Source: Setomelanomma holmii
Taxonomy: Eukaryota; Ascomycota; Dothideomycetes; Pleosporales; Phaeosphaeriaceae
DNA: 64,000 nt
Direction of reading: 5' to 3'
NCBI GenBank assembly: GCA_010015745.1
Contig: ML978171.1
Coordinates: 124,001 to 188,000, forward strand
Below are positions 49,048-60,673 of this stretch, piece after piece. Numbering within the stretch: position 1 is the stretch's first letter; each line of letters opens with the position of its first letter. Below the pieces are notes generated by a model. That model did not search any database and was not told the origin of the DNA. It saw nothing but the letters and a program-made list of their open reading frames with translations. The translations under genes were made by a program, and so were the position numbers.

Positions 49048-49226
49048 CGAACAAAAGCTTGCACAAAAGAAAATAGGCTACGCAGATACGATAAGGGCTG
49101 GAATTAGTCGTTCGTTCATTGATACCCGGGATATGGAGCGAAGGCGCAAAGTCCGATGAAGTAAGCAGTTACATTAGCAATTAGAATAATACCATCATCA
49201 TCACAGGTTCAGCCAGCCGCAAAACC

Positions 49227-50720
49227 TTAGTATCGACCGCTAGTGCTGTTCTTTGCTCGAAGAAATGCCTCGACTTGCGCATCAGTTAGCTCGTCGGTTG
49301 CCCCGTTGGTCGGAACTTCTGCTGCAGACGCTGCTACGCCTGCCGCTCGCTTTTGTTCTTGTGGATCAGAAACTTTCCGACGGTCTGCCAGACCGTTGGC
49401 GCCATTACTGGATATCGTCGAATCCGCAATATTATCGGTGGAAGCGTTCTTTGTCTCTCCTGGTACTGCAACCTCATTCGGCTGCGGTGTATGATCCTTG
49501 CCTCCATTGGAGGACTCTGTCTGGTCCGCACCGCCTACTTTCTCATTCGTCGGCACAAGATCTCCATGATACGGCCTCTTAGCATTCTTCACAGCTTCGC
49601 GGTTGATTTTCCAAATACCTCCGGTCGTATCGACTGTAAAGAATTCAGGATCCTTTGTGGACAGCTTCTCGAATATCGGGTCGTGCTCCACGCGTTGGAA
49701 GAAGACTGGCTTCCAATGCTGGCCTCGGGCCTCCTCGTCCTTTCGCATTTCTCTCTGACGCTCTTCCACGAACGACTTTGCATTGGCCACACCTTTCATG
49801 TCGCCATTATGTAAAGATGAGATGACGTCTCCCCACGCCCTTCGAGTCTCCCAAGGATCTTGTTCTGATATATCGGCAACTTCGATGTTTTGGGAGGTAA
49901 GATTGTTCACATCAAAGGTGTCGATTTCCTGACCTGTTCTCGCACCTTCGAAAGTCGAGACGCCGTTCCATGCTCCTTTCGCAGTATACAAGATCTCCTT
50001 CGGTCGATCCACATGGAAAAGCTGCGCTTCGTATCCATTCTTCTGACCAGACCCGAAGAAACTCTTTCCTTCGAATTTGATGTGTGAAACGTATCCATTC
50101 GATGAAATGAGAGAATAGTCTCCTTGCAGTTCCGGATATGGTGTTCCACCAAGAAGGCCTTTAACCTTAATGTTCGGGACTGGGATGAGATAATCCTCCT
50201 CGTACTTGTCGAGATGCAATACAGCATATCCTTTCTGCTTGATACTCACATTGCCCGAGAATGTGATCTCTTGTTGCGTGAAGCCCTCTGCCCGGACGCC
50301 ATGCTTGTCGTTCCATAGATAGCAAGCTGTAACTGGTGGATGATGACTGACTTGTTCAGCCACCAGTCTGGTCTCTCCAATCTCATCGGTTTTCCAGCCT
50401 CCTAAGAAAAGTTCGCCAAGGAAAGCGTTGAGTGGCTTCTTGACTCCATCTCCTTCGCGTCGTCCAGCATATTGCTGATTTCGTAATGTGCCTATGAAAT
50501 ACTTCAATACGCTCAATGCTCGTTTCTCTGCATCCTCTTCTGCGGCTTGTGAGACGAATAATGACGGATGGTCAGCCCAGTACTGTGGTATCTCGACGGT
50601 CGAGTTCTCAGCAAGCACGAATGGAGGGGCCGTGATGTTCGATAAATCTCCAGAGATTGTTGCTATTGAAGCGAGGAAGTCCTTCAAAGCGGAGCGGTCC
50701 GAAGCGATGTCGTTCGACAT
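49227..50720 (-). CDS. KES1: Oxysterol-binding protein, Osh4/KES1 type
   Basis: A single exon of 497 aa. The ORP fingerprint EQVSHHPPVTA lies near residue 122. Upstream is LNAFLGELFLGGW; downstream are YPELQGDYSLI and AKGAWNG. There is no PH or FFAT segment, matching short Osh4-type proteins that swap sterol for PI4P between membranes and restrain Golgi vesicle formation. The last ~110 residues are a polar, low-complexity extension absent from yeast Osh4. The ATG at 50720 is in place. It is head-to-head with the asparaginase gene across 1.15 kb. Confidence 0.93.
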   Translation of the reverse strand: MSNDIASDRSALKDFLASIATISGDLSNITAPPFVLAENSTVEIPQYWADHPSLFVSQAAEEDAEKRALSVLKYFIGTLRNQQYAGRREGDGVKKPLNAFLGELFLGGWKTDEIGETRLVAEQVSHHPPVTACYLWNDKHGVRAEGFTQQEITFSGNVSIKQKGYAVLHLDKYEEDYLIPVPNIKVKGLLGGTPYPELQGDYSLISSNGYVSHIKFEGKSFFGSGQKNGYEAQLFHVDRPKEILYTAKGAWNGVSTFEGARTGQEIDTFDVNNLTSQNIEVADISEQDPWETRRAWGDVISSLHNGDMKGVANAKSFVEERQREMRKDEEARGQHWKPVFFQRVEHDPIFEKLSTKDPEFFTVDTTGGIWKINREAVKNAKRPYHGDLVPTNEKVGGADQTESSNGGKDHTPQPNEVAVPGETKNASTDNIADSTISSNGANGLADRRKVSDPQEQKRAAGVAASAAEVPTNGATDELTDAQVEAFLRAKNSTSGRY

Positions 50721-51869
50721 AACGACTCAATGCCAGTTTCCGAGCGTGCCATATTGGATGGCATCGTTGCCCGTAAATATGGGTCTGCAAGGGTAGCGTT
50801 GAGTGATGACGTCGTTGCCGCTAGAAGGCGGCTGTGCCTGTTGTTGCGCGTTCCATGCGCTGTCGCTGCGTGTCAGATCTAGATCTTGGTGCGTGATCGC
50901 AGAATTTGATTCGCGCGCATATTCCAGCATTTTGGGACGTGGTTGCGAGGTCGCCCGCAGGTGACCATGTGCAAGTTCGTATGGAAGTTGAAGCTAGTCC
51001 CAATAAAACTAGAGCGATAGGGCAGACTTCAGCCTCCTCGCAGTTTCGACTGGCACCTTCTCACCATGCACCAACCACAATATCTCGCCTCGAACAAGGC
51101 CACAATATGAAGTTCGTTATTACAGAGAGGCGATTGATTGACGAGCGGCATTGCACTGGATGATTCGCGCCCTCATAGCCGCCTCTGAGGTATCGTGAAA
51201 CTTTTGCCCTTCGGCGAATGAGGCGTTAGGATCTGGTCCAACGATCAACCTGGGATCCATTATCTTTACCATCAGCCAGAAACAGACTCCTGTATTCATT
51301 CCAGTCCGTGGTAAAATCGGCGTAGAATGCCATCGAAACTTTCCCAGAGGTCGCCGCCTACTATTTGGGCATGCAGGAACAAGAATCCGACAATCCACAT
51401 CCATGGCCACGCACGATACAGTTACTCCAACACCCCAACATGCTATATCTTCTACTTCCCCACAATGGCAGAACCTGCTTCTTCGGTTGTGTTTGCAGTT
51501 AGCATTCGCTTGGCAATCCTTCTAGAGTCTTTCTAGTGACTTCGTAAAGTGGGGAAAACCGATAAGACAGCAGAACAGCCTCACGTCCTTCCGGCCAGCT
51601 TACATAAATCTAGTATTTGCTTGCGTAGATGGCCCTCTTATACGCTGCTTCAGTGTATCTCACGGGAAAGCCAAGAACTGATGACGGATGTGCGCCGACT
51701 TGCACCATACCGGTACCATGGATTACGATAAGAACAATTGGAGCTACCTATGGTACCGACGCGAGCCGAGGTATGGAAGAGGGAATACAAAAGGCACAAA
51801 GGCCTGCAGAGACACTTTTTCAAGAGCTTCTTCTTCGCATCATCTCCATCTTCCGACCAACAGGCCACA
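50721..51869. promoter_or_regulatory. Intergenic region between KES1 and asparaginase
   Basis: 1.15 kb between divergent starts. Short frames at 51120-51410 (minus) and 51549-51731 (plus) have no family match. The asparaginase frame is open upstream to 51738 but lacks an ATG that would keep the signal peptide. No gene is called. Confidence 0.4.
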
Positions 51870-52979
51870 ATGAAGTACTCAACACCCCTCTTGGCAGCCT
51901 TTGCCGGCCTGACATCGGCATCACCCATCGTTCCGTCAAAGTCAACGCTGCACAAGCTCTTCACACGACAAGATGTCCAATCAGCAATCAACGCATCTCT
52001 CCCTGATGTTACAATCTTCGCAACAGGTGGCACAATTGCTTCTCAGTATACCTCAAACACACAAACCACTGGCTACTCAGTCGGCCTCGGCGTCCAGCAC
52101 CTCGTCGATGCCGTTCCAGAGGTCCTCAACATCTCCAACATCGCCGGCTATCAAATATCTAACGTCGACTCTGGAAGTGTCAACCAGACCATTTCCTTGA
52201 AATTGGCCAAGATGATCAACGAAGAGCTAGCAAAAGATACAGTATCTGGCGTAGTCGTCACGCACGGAACAGACACCTTGGAGGAGGCTGCCTTCTTCCT
52301 CAAAAGCACCGTGAACTCTAGTAAACCCGTCATCCTTGTCGGAGCCATGCGTCCCGCAACGGCGGTGTCCGTCGACGGACTGCTCAATCTCTTCCAGGCC
52401 GTGGCGCTCGCTACGTCACCCACCGGACGAGATCGCGGAACTATGATTGTGCTCAACGATCGTATTGGAAGCGCGTTCTACACCACCAAGAACAACCCGA
52501 ATACGCTTGACACTTTCTTCTCGACTAAGGCTGGTCAACTTGGTATCTTCATCAATCAAGTAACGTTTTTCCTCTACGCGCCATCGGAGCCGGTCGGACG
52601 GATACAGTTCGATGTCTCAAACGTCACGGATCTTGCTCAATTTGACATTCTGTACTCGCATCAAGACATGGATCCAATCCTATTTAACGCGACGATCGAA
52701 GGCGGTGCGGAGGGCATCGTGTACGCGGGTGTTGGTACGGGCGGCATGTCGAGGGTTGCGTCGCTCAATGCTGAGAGAGTGTTCAATGCAACTGGTATCC
52801 CGATTGTTGCAAGCCATCGGAGTTCCGATGGATTCGTGCCGGATGGTGGGGACTTCACGATTGCGAGTGGCTTTTACAATCCGCAGAAGGCGAGGATATT
52901 GTTGCAACTTGCACTTACGACTGGGTATGATTATCATGAGATCAAGGAAGCTTTTGCGAAGAGTTATCCTCTGCCATGA
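51870..52979 (+). CDS. Secreted L-asparaginase (type II)
   Basis: A single exon of 369 aa. The start at 51870 gives a signal peptide (MKYSTPLLAAFAGLTSAS). Active-site motifs are IFATGGTIASQY with the nucleophilic threonine and VVVTHGTDTLEEAAFFL with the second Thr-Asp pair; the conserved lysine region and HRSSDGFVP are also present. The enzyme hydrolyses asparagine to aspartate and ammonia outside the cell for nitrogen supply. Multiple N-glycosylation sequons (NAS, NVT, NAT) fit secretion. It is convergent with the PNP oxidase gene, 95 bp apart. Confidence 0.94.
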   Translation: MKYSTPLLAAFAGLTSASPIVPSKSTLHKLFTRQDVQSAINASLPDVTIFATGGTIASQYTSNTQTTGYSVGLGVQHLVDAVPEVLNISNIAGYQISNVDSGSVNQTISLKLAKMINEELAKDTVSGVVVTHGTDTLEEAAFFLKSTVNSSKPVILVGAMRPATAVSVDGLLNLFQAVALATSPTGRDRGTMIVLNDRIGSAFYTTKNNPNTLDTFFSTKAGQLGIFINQVTFFLYAPSEPVGRIQFDVSNVTDLAQFDILYSHQDMDPILFNATIEGGAEGIVYAGVGTGGMSRVASLNAERVFNATGIPIVASHRSSDGFVPDGGDFTIASGFYNPQKARILLQLALTTGYDYHEIKEAFAKSYPLP

Positions 52980-53074
52980 GCGGAGTACATGATACTTTAG
53001 CTATGTATATATGACGGACGAACTATATGCGCACTTAATCGCGTTGTGACTCTGTTCCCTCCCACGCTGCCATA

Positions 53075-53896
53075 CTAAGGACTCAATCTCTCAAGCTTCC
53101 ACTCCCCACCTTCTCCCTTGCTATACCTAAACCGATCATGCAACCGACTCGGCCTGCCCTGCCAAAACTCCACCACCTCCGGCACAACCCTCAACCCGCC
53201 CCAAAACTGCGGCACAGGAATCTTTTCTTTCCCATCAAACCGCTTCTCCACATCTTCCACCCTCTTCTCCAGCTCCTCGCGACTCTCTAATACACTACTC
53301 TGCGCACTCGCCCACGCTCCAATCCTACTTCCACGAATCCTTGTATCGTAGTAAACCTGGCTTTCCTCGCTCTTCAACCGCTCTACTGTACCTTCAACAC
53401 GCACTTGGCGCTCCTGCTCATGCCACCAAAACGTCAGTGCAGCGTGCGGATTATTCCGGACATCCGCCGCTTTGCGACTCGTGTCCCAGTTGGAGTAAAT
53501 GACGAAGCCGCGGGTGTCGAGTTCTTTCATGTACACCATGCGTGCCGAGACTTTGCCGCTGGGAAGCTCGGCGGTGGAGAAAGTGACTGTTTCCGGTTGG
53601 TACACGTTTTGCTCCTGGGCGGTTTTGAACCACGCGTGGAATTGGTCGGTTGGGGAGGGCTGCAGGTCTGAGGCGTCGAGGGCACCTTTGGTGTACTGTG
53701 TTGCATGACCTGGGTCGGAAGAGTTGCTTGTTGGTGCGAAGATGCGTTTGTCGCTCTCAGTATTGGGGTGTAACATCTTTGGCCTGAAGTGGAAGCTGCG
53801 TTGGAAAAATGCCGCGTATAGATTGTGATTGATCAAACGTGTGATGGGACGATGTGGGCGTTGTTGTAAGACGTTCGGAATTCTTCGTATCAGCAT
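53075..53896 (-). CDS. PDX3: Pyridoxamine 5'-phosphate oxidase (PDX3)
   Basis: A single exon of 273 aa. It carries the PNPOx core: QFHAWFKTAQEQ, the ARMVYMKELDTRGFVIYSN strand with FMN contacts, SRKAADVRNNPHAALTFWW, QVRVEGTVERL, and the C-terminal substrate block VEFWQGRPSRLHDRFRY. The enzyme uses FMN and oxygen to convert pyridoxine or pyridoxamine phosphate to pyridoxal phosphate. The first 40 residues are basic with few acids (RRIPNVLQQRPHRPITRL), so a mitochondrial presequence is possible. A second ATG at residue 41 could give a cytosolic form, which is inference. Confidence 0.94.
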   Translation of the reverse strand: MLIRRIPNVLQQRPHRPITRLINHNLYAAFFQRSFHFRPKMLHPNTESDKRIFAPTSNSSDPGHATQYTKGALDASDLQPSPTDQFHAWFKTAQEQNVYQPETVTFSTAELPSGKVSARMVYMKELDTRGFVIYSNWDTSRKAADVRNNPHAALTFWWHEQERQVRVEGTVERLKSEESQVYYDTRIRGSRIGAWASAQSSVLESREELEKRVEDVEKRFDGKEKIPVPQFWGGLRVVPEVVEFWQGRPSRLHDRFRYSKGEGGEWKLERLSP

Positions 53897-54281
53897 TGAT
53901 ATCGGTCAGGAGTCATCTGGATTAAAGGAAAAATTTGTATCGCGTGATTGATGAGGTGAGCTTATATGCAGGCACGGAATGCATGACTTCGCGATCCGAG
54001 CAAAGTGGAGTGACGTAATATGTTCTAGCGCGTCTTCGCTTTTCGAGCGATTCCACATCAGATGTGAGGACGTGTGGTGCATATTATGAGACTTTCTTTA
54101 TTTCGTAGTCATAGTTAGGTATAATGCCCATTACCTTACGTCAAATATGTACATGGATTCCAATGAAGTCAGGACGCTCGCGCTTTCCCAAAACAACGCC
54201 ATAAATGTCACTGGCTCGTGGGAGAGACCAGATGCGATGCAAGACTTCGTTCACGTGAAGAGAACTTTTCACCCACCACAT
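53897..54281. other. Intergenic region
   Basis: A 385-bp gap between the PDX3 start and the sulfite reductase stop, both on the minus strand. AT-rich near 54080-54130. No gene is seen. Confidence 0.4.
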
Positions 54282-57200
54282 CTATTCCTCATCAGATTCC
54301 TCTTCGGCAGTCTACAAAGTCGTTAGTACGTGATCTGCATAAGGGCGTCTCGCTGAGCTTACATTGTCATGGAAGTTGGTTCCATGGGTGGTCTCATTGA
54401 TGTAACCCTTCCTGATGACGAAATCACCAAAGTGCTCGCCCTCATTGCGCTCTGTTGCGTATTGCTTGATCATCGGCTTCATGATCTCCAAAATCTCGTC
54501 CTCCTTGATTGAGCTCCTGTAAAGCTTGTTCAAGCGTTGACCATGGTAGCCACCTCCAAGGTACATATTGTAGGCGCCATACGCTTTGCCAACGAAAGCG
54601 ACTTCCGCGAGCCATGGCCGCGCGCAACCGTTGGGGCAACCGGTCATACGCATGACTATGCTCTCTTGTCGAAGACCGTTCTCCTCGAGTGTGCCTTCAA
54701 GCTTGGTGATGAGCTCAGGAAGGTAGCGCTCCGACTCAGCCATAGCAAGACCGCAGGTGGGGAAGGCAACACAGGCAGAGCTGGACAACCTCATGCCAGA
54801 GAAGTTGGTGTTGTCGAGCTTCCATTTCTTGAGCAACTCCTTCATGGCTGGTAAGTCCTCGTCTGCAACATTCGAGAGAACCAAATGCTGGTTGCCAGTC
54901 AATCTAAATTCGCCCTTGTGGTTCTTGGCCACTTCGATCAAGCCAGTCTTCATCGGGAAGTCGGCGGTATCCTCGATACGACCGTTCTCGATGAAGAAAG
55001 TGAAGTGGTTGAGGCCATTCTCATCCTTCTGCCAGCCGAAGGTGTCGATGTTGCTCTCGAACTTGAAAGGCTTGGGATCAGCGAACTTCTGGCCCCAAAG
55101 CTCTTCAACTTTGCGTCGGAAGACATCGATGCCCATATCATCGATGGTGTACTTGAGACGAGCATGCTTTCGGTTCTTGCGGTCACCGTTGTCGCGTTGT
55201 ACGAGCATGATCTTTTCGCACACGATGTGAACCTCCTCCTTAGAAGCATACCCGAACATGGTACCAGTTCGTGGATACGTCTTCTTGTTATTGTGAGTCA
55301 CACCCATGCCACCACCGGCAAGCACGTTAAAACCTTGTAGGTTACCGTCGGCATCCTTGATCGCGATGAGACCGATATCATGAGCGTAGACATCGGTGTC
55401 GTTGTGGGGTGGGATCGCGATGGTAATCTTGAACTTTCGAGGCAAGTAGAGAGGACCGTACAATGGCTCGTGATCTTGGTAAGCCTCGCCGGCAATCTTT
55501 CGCTTCTCCTTAGTCTCGTCGTCCTCGAGCCAGATCTCGTGGTAAGCTGTTGTGGATGGTAGGAGATGGTCGCTGATTTTCTGTGATGCAGCATGAACTT
55601 GAGCGTGGTACTTCGACTGGGTGGGCAGAACACTGCACATGACGTTGCGGTTGACATCACCGCAGGCGGCAATTGTGGTCATGAGTGCCTTGTTGATTGC
55701 CTGCATGGCAGGTTTGAGCTTGCCCTTGACGACACCGTGGAACTGGAACGTTTGTCGTGTTGTGAGCTTCATGGTTTCATTGCCTAGAGTGGAGCTGATC
55801 TCGTCCATTTGTAGCCATTGCTTGGGAGTGGCGACACCACCTGGTAGTCTGCACCGGATCATGAATGAGTATGCTGGCTCGAGGCCCTGCGCCTTTCGCT
55901 CGTCGCGGAGATCGCGATCGTCTTGCATGTAGGTTCCGTGGAACTTGGTGAGCTGCTGGTCGCTAGCAGAGATCGCACCGGTGGACGTGTCGGCGAGACC
56001 TTCTTCAATAGTGCCTCGAAGGAAGTTTGAAGCGGCCTTCATGTCCTCGTTAGTCAAAGGCGCAGGCTCTTCGGGAAGACCCTCCACATTGTCAACGCCA
56101 AATTGTTGCCAGAGCTTTGGCTCCCACTCGCCGTAAGCTGTCTGATACGCATCCGGATCCTGATCGTCTCCGAGACCGGCTTCCACTAGTGCCTTGCCGC
56201 CAAGAGCGAGCAAGCGAGCATGAAGATCCTTCGCGGGCTTGTTGTAGTAGATCTTGTCCTCCTTGCGAGGCCAGTAATGGCTGTCACCCAGACCGAAGAC
56301 TGCAAAACTCACGGTCGCCAAGTCCAGATCAGTAGAGTCCTTGATGGTCTCCCAGAATGTTCTACCATTCTGAGGGAACTCTCCCTGACCAGCAACACTG
56401 GTGAGCAGAACAACATTCTGCTCCTTAGGAAGATCCTCCAACGGGAAGTCGTCCATAGCCATGACCATGGTCTTGAGACCACGCGCCTTACCACGATTGG
56501 CAAGACGTTTCGCCAGGTTCTCAGCATTGCCGTTGTCCGACGCGAACAGGACAGTCATTGGATCACCTTGGAGGCCTTCGAGTAGTTTGCTGTACGCATC
56601 CTTGGCTTTGCGCTTCTGCAGCTGCCTAACTTCGGTGCCGTAGGATCCAGAAATGTTGGACGAGAACTCCGGGTGTCGCTTCATGACCTGCGACATGTAG
56701 TTATCACGGTCAAGGAATTCCTCGAGCTCCTTCTTGATCCTCTCAGAGTCGAGCGTGAAATTGGGCTCGCCCTTATCGTCACCGCGAGGATCCCATCGGT
56801 ACAGTGGCCAGTAGCCTAGATCGACCGCCTTCTTCGTCTCCTGAAGGACAGTCAGAGGCGAATCATTTTCCTTCTCGTATGGCAAATAAGCCAGAACGAC
56901 AGAAGGGCCGTCAAATTTGTCAGCCTCGATCATAGCTTCGAGAACCTGAGTGTACGAGCTGTATACAGCAACCGAAGCAACGTAGGCATTTCCAAAGTTC
57001 ATGGCATATAGACCAATGTCCTTCTTCCTCCTCTCGGCATCAGCGGCAGCGCGCTCAGAGTAAGGTGTGGAATCAACAATGAGCATGTTGACGTTCTTTC
57101 CAGATGCTAGAACGTGGTGCACACCGGAATTGCCAAGGTCGTATGCCCATGCATCGGAGCCAATCAACCATGGTGACTCCTTGTAGAAGAGTTTCTTGGA

Positions 57201-59070
57201 AGACAATAGCTGAGTGGCGATCGGTGATCCATCGGTGCTCAGCCGAGAGATGATTTCCGGAGCATACTCATTGGCCTTGTCGGTCTCCTCTGCGCTCAAT
57301 GCCCATTTGGACAGCCACTGCTGTGGCGCACTTGTAATAAAAGCATTGCTCTTGGCAGCAGTAGCAGCCTCATCGACGAAGCGCTTGCGGCGCTCCTGAC
57401 GGGCAACCAACGATCCATATCCGTACTCTGGGCTGGATGCAATATCGTTGGAGACACCGGCGTGCTGAGAACCCAGCTGATTGGCGATGTGGAGCTTATT
57501 CCCGAAGATCTGGTTGAGGATCTTCATGTAGGCATTCTCCAGCGCAGGTTGTTCAGGCTGCGTACTTTGTGGCTCTGGACCGTCCATGTTGCCAATCTGC
57601 AGGTTTTGAACTGGTGACTCGCTCATGAGATTCTGGAATACACCACGCAGCGCTTGCTGCACAGTCTTCTCGTTGATGTGACCAAGCTGATACCCAACAA
57701 CGGTGGGGGAAGCTCCTCCAGTAGACTTGAGAGACATCAACAGATCGAGAAGCAAAGGACCCCACTTGGTAGTCTTGCGGCGAACTTGTTCCAGAACTGC
57801 AATCCTCTTGAGGGAGCGAGGGAGCAAATGAGCAAGTGATGCGCCCAACCATGGTCGGTACAACCTTGCTGTAATTATTCCCGTGTTCGCATATGTCTCG
57901 CTATCCTCGACTGTGTCCAATTCCGTGGCGAAGACCCCAGTATCGGCTCCAAATAAAAAGATGGCGGCCTCTTCCTGACCTGTGCCGGTGTATGCGAAGG
58001 CATCGTAGCCGCGGCCGGTTGCATCCTTGATTGTCGCCCAAATATTGGTGGCAAAACGGTAAATGTCGTCTGATGAGACTGGCTTGGGGATGAGCGATTC
58101 AACGGTCGTTGCTGATGACACGGATGCGCCACTTGTGCTGGCATCACGATTCGATGAGCCAGAGGACGAATCAGCTCGCTGCCTTGTCCTCGAGGATACG
58201 GGCAATGACCTGCCATGCTCGGATGAGCTCAGCGGTGCCGGAGCAGAGGCATTGGTGTTCGTAGCTTGGCTGCGAGCATAAGACAGGCTTGCGCTCCGAC
58301 CATCGTTTGCGTAGAGTGTGGTTTCGTCTGACTTTGTCCTTTGGAAGCTTGCTACGGCATCCCAATCCAGCACACTTCGCACCAAATCTGCGTCTTCGAA
58401 GTCGACTTCCTTCTTGAAGGCGTACGCGCCTGAATCGAAGAAGTGGATGACACCCTTGCCTGACTTGATAGCCAAAGCATGAGAAGTCAATGCCAAATCT
58501 TGCGCCTCTTGCAGTGTCTCAGACTGGATGAATGTGAATCCGGACTGCCTGATTGAGGTGATGCTCGAGAAGTCAGGGAAGCCAGAGGGCTGTACCGACA
58601 CGTGGAGGACAACAGGGTACTGGGCGAGCTTGTAAAGGTGCGGTATCGACTTGACAAGGATTGACGATGTGGTAGTCACGCTGGTGAGTTTGCCCGCGCG
58701 GATGGGCTGGAAGACAGATAGGAGCGGATCCGCATTCTCGCGGACAGTGACAACCTGGGGCGAGGTTAGCACCCCAAAGGTGAGAAACATGGACAATTGC
58801 AACTCACATCTGTCTGCCCCTTCGCAACAATGCTCGTCGCATTGTTCTTGTGTAATGACTCCAGAGTCTGTGAGAACTCAGACTCTGTGGCAAGGGAAGG
58901 CACGACCGACACAATCACGTCGGAGGCCAAATGTGCAATTCGGGCCACTGTCGAACATCAAAGTCAGCGATGTTCTGTCATGTGTGTCTCCGAGTTTCGG
59001 GGATAACGGGCGTTGGTGGGGAAGCTTGCGTAGACATACCAGCCTCTCCAGCAGTCTTGATGGAAGCCAT
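54282..59070 (-). CDS. MET5: Sulfite reductase [NADPH] beta subunit (siroheme)
   Basis: Exons 59040-59070, 58808-58947, 54363-58754 and 54282-54311 give 1530 aa, close to filamentous-fungal homologues. Order of domains: an N-terminal oxidoreductase-like part, a flavodoxin-like FMN domain (VLFASDNGNAENLAKRLA) near residue 800, and the C-terminal siroheme hemoprotein. The cluster ligands are ACVAFPTCG (C-x5-C) and GCPNGCARP (C-x3-C). It reduces sulfite to sulfide with the alpha subunit in sulfate assimilation. The first exon is only 31 nt, and the last encodes ten residues (TAEEESDEE then stop). The introns are 92, 53 and 51 nt. Confidence 0.95.
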
Positions 59071-59697
59071 TGTGACTGCAGATTGATGGCGGAGGACAGT
59101 GGAAGAGCAATCTACAGAGACGACAAGACGGTGTAATAGCAGCTCGGGTCGTCGGCGACAGTCCCCATCATACCATCGGCAGCGGCAATTGGTGATGGGA
59201 CAATTTTTCTCAAAGAGACGTGACCATGCCGCGCCGAATTGCGTGATCGATGCTAGTGCCTTCTCAGCGTCCGGAGAGAACACAGAACAGCAGCGGAGCA
59301 GCCCAGCAGCCCAGTGGCGGCCTGTGCAATTGTCATAGACGTTAGCGCACCGTAATCACCCATGGCCAGATCACGTTGGCAGCTCGAGACGAGGCTGCAG
59401 GAGGTTAAAGCAACCCCGATATTCGCTCTGCGGTGGAGTCGAGCATTGCGGCTTTCAAACGCTGACTCTGCAGCAGCTGAGTGGTCACTTGGGATGCGGC
59501 GCGCCATCCCGCAAAGAGATCTGCCGAGGTGCCGATATCGATAAGACTTAGGCTACCTCATCCGCTCGGCTTCAGTCAGAGGGGAGGCAATGTGCATAAT
59601 GCCTTGAAACACTGACAGACACGACTCTAGTCGACCCATAGTATCCTGCAGTCGGAGATCGAGCGCGTTTGATGTCGAGCCTGGCACTGTTCCTGCG
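59071..59697. promoter_or_regulatory. Shared promoter of sulfite reductase and FAD synthase
   Basis: These 627 bp separate the divergent starts of two metabolically linked genes. No long coding frame. A short overlapping frame at 59253-59507 has no family. Sulfur-regulator sites were looked for by eye and not found with confidence. Confidence 0.45.
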
Positions 59698-60592
59698 ATG
59701 AACACCGCCACGGGGTTTTCAGAGCCCCTCGTCACCGACACCCCGCTGCCGTTCCGTGACTTATGCGCGCGGATACACGATCGAATAGTCGCGTTCCTGG
59801 ACGCGAAAGATGTACCAGAAAGAGTGAGGAGCGTGCAGACGCAGACTCGTGTGTCGCTAGAGGTGATAGAAGACGCATTGGCGCGATATAGGTGGGTGAA
59901 GCCTGGAGATTGCCGAAGCGTATGCTGACGGTTGAAGCTTACCAGAGCTTTCGCTAGCATACAATGGCGGCAAAGACTGTCTCGTCCTACTCATACTTTT
60001 CCTATATGCCCTACACAAGCGAGGGCTATCGCAGACATCGAACCTATCGTCGAATATCGAGACCGCTGTCCAGTGTTGCTACATCCAAGATGCGCATCCA
60101 TTTGCAGAGGTGGAGGAATTTGTCGCAAAGAGCGTTAAGATATACTCATTGGCGTTGCTAGAGTATGCCAAGCCCATGAAGCTCGCATTCGCAGACTATT
60201 TGAAGGATACACCGTCTGTCAAGGCAATACTGGTCGGAACACGGAGAACGGATCCGCACGGGGAGCATTTGAAGCATTTCGACCCCACAGACTCAGGGTG
60301 GCCTTCATTTATGCGCGTCCACCCCGTGATAGACTGGCATTACGTCGACATCTGGACGTTCATCCGATATCTCAATATTCCTTATTGCTCGCTGTATGAC
60401 ATGGGCTATACGTCGCTGGGCGGCACCAGCGATACACATCCCAACCCCGCACTCGCGCGTCTACCTTCCACACAGCAAATACCACAAATCAAAGCCCCAA
60501 ATGGCGGTATAAATGGCACACCGAAACCGAAATTCAGGCCAGCATATGAGTTAGAGGACGATTATGAAGAACGGCTGGGTAGAGATAGGTAG
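59698..60592 (+). CDS. FAD1: FAD synthase (FMN adenylyltransferase, FAD1)
   Basis: Exons 59698-59895 and 59948-60592 join across a 52-nt intron to give 280 aa. The splice yields the PP-loop-like block WLSLAYNGGKDCLVLL. Further motifs are LVGTRRTDPHGEHL, HPVIDWHYVDIWTFIRYL and the tail YTSLGGTSDTHPNPAL. These define the PAPS-reductase-fold FAD synthases of fungi, which convert FMN and ATP to FAD. The donor was set to GTGAAG and the acceptor to CAGAG because this keeps the frame. It is divergent with sulfite reductase and convergent with the Zn2Cys6 gene (81 bp between stops). Confidence 0.93.
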
Positions 60593-60673
60593 TCCATGCA
60601 AGATGGGATGCATTGTAGATAGATAGAGTTCAGGTCATACCAATACATACCAACATCGATACTCTTATCGACA

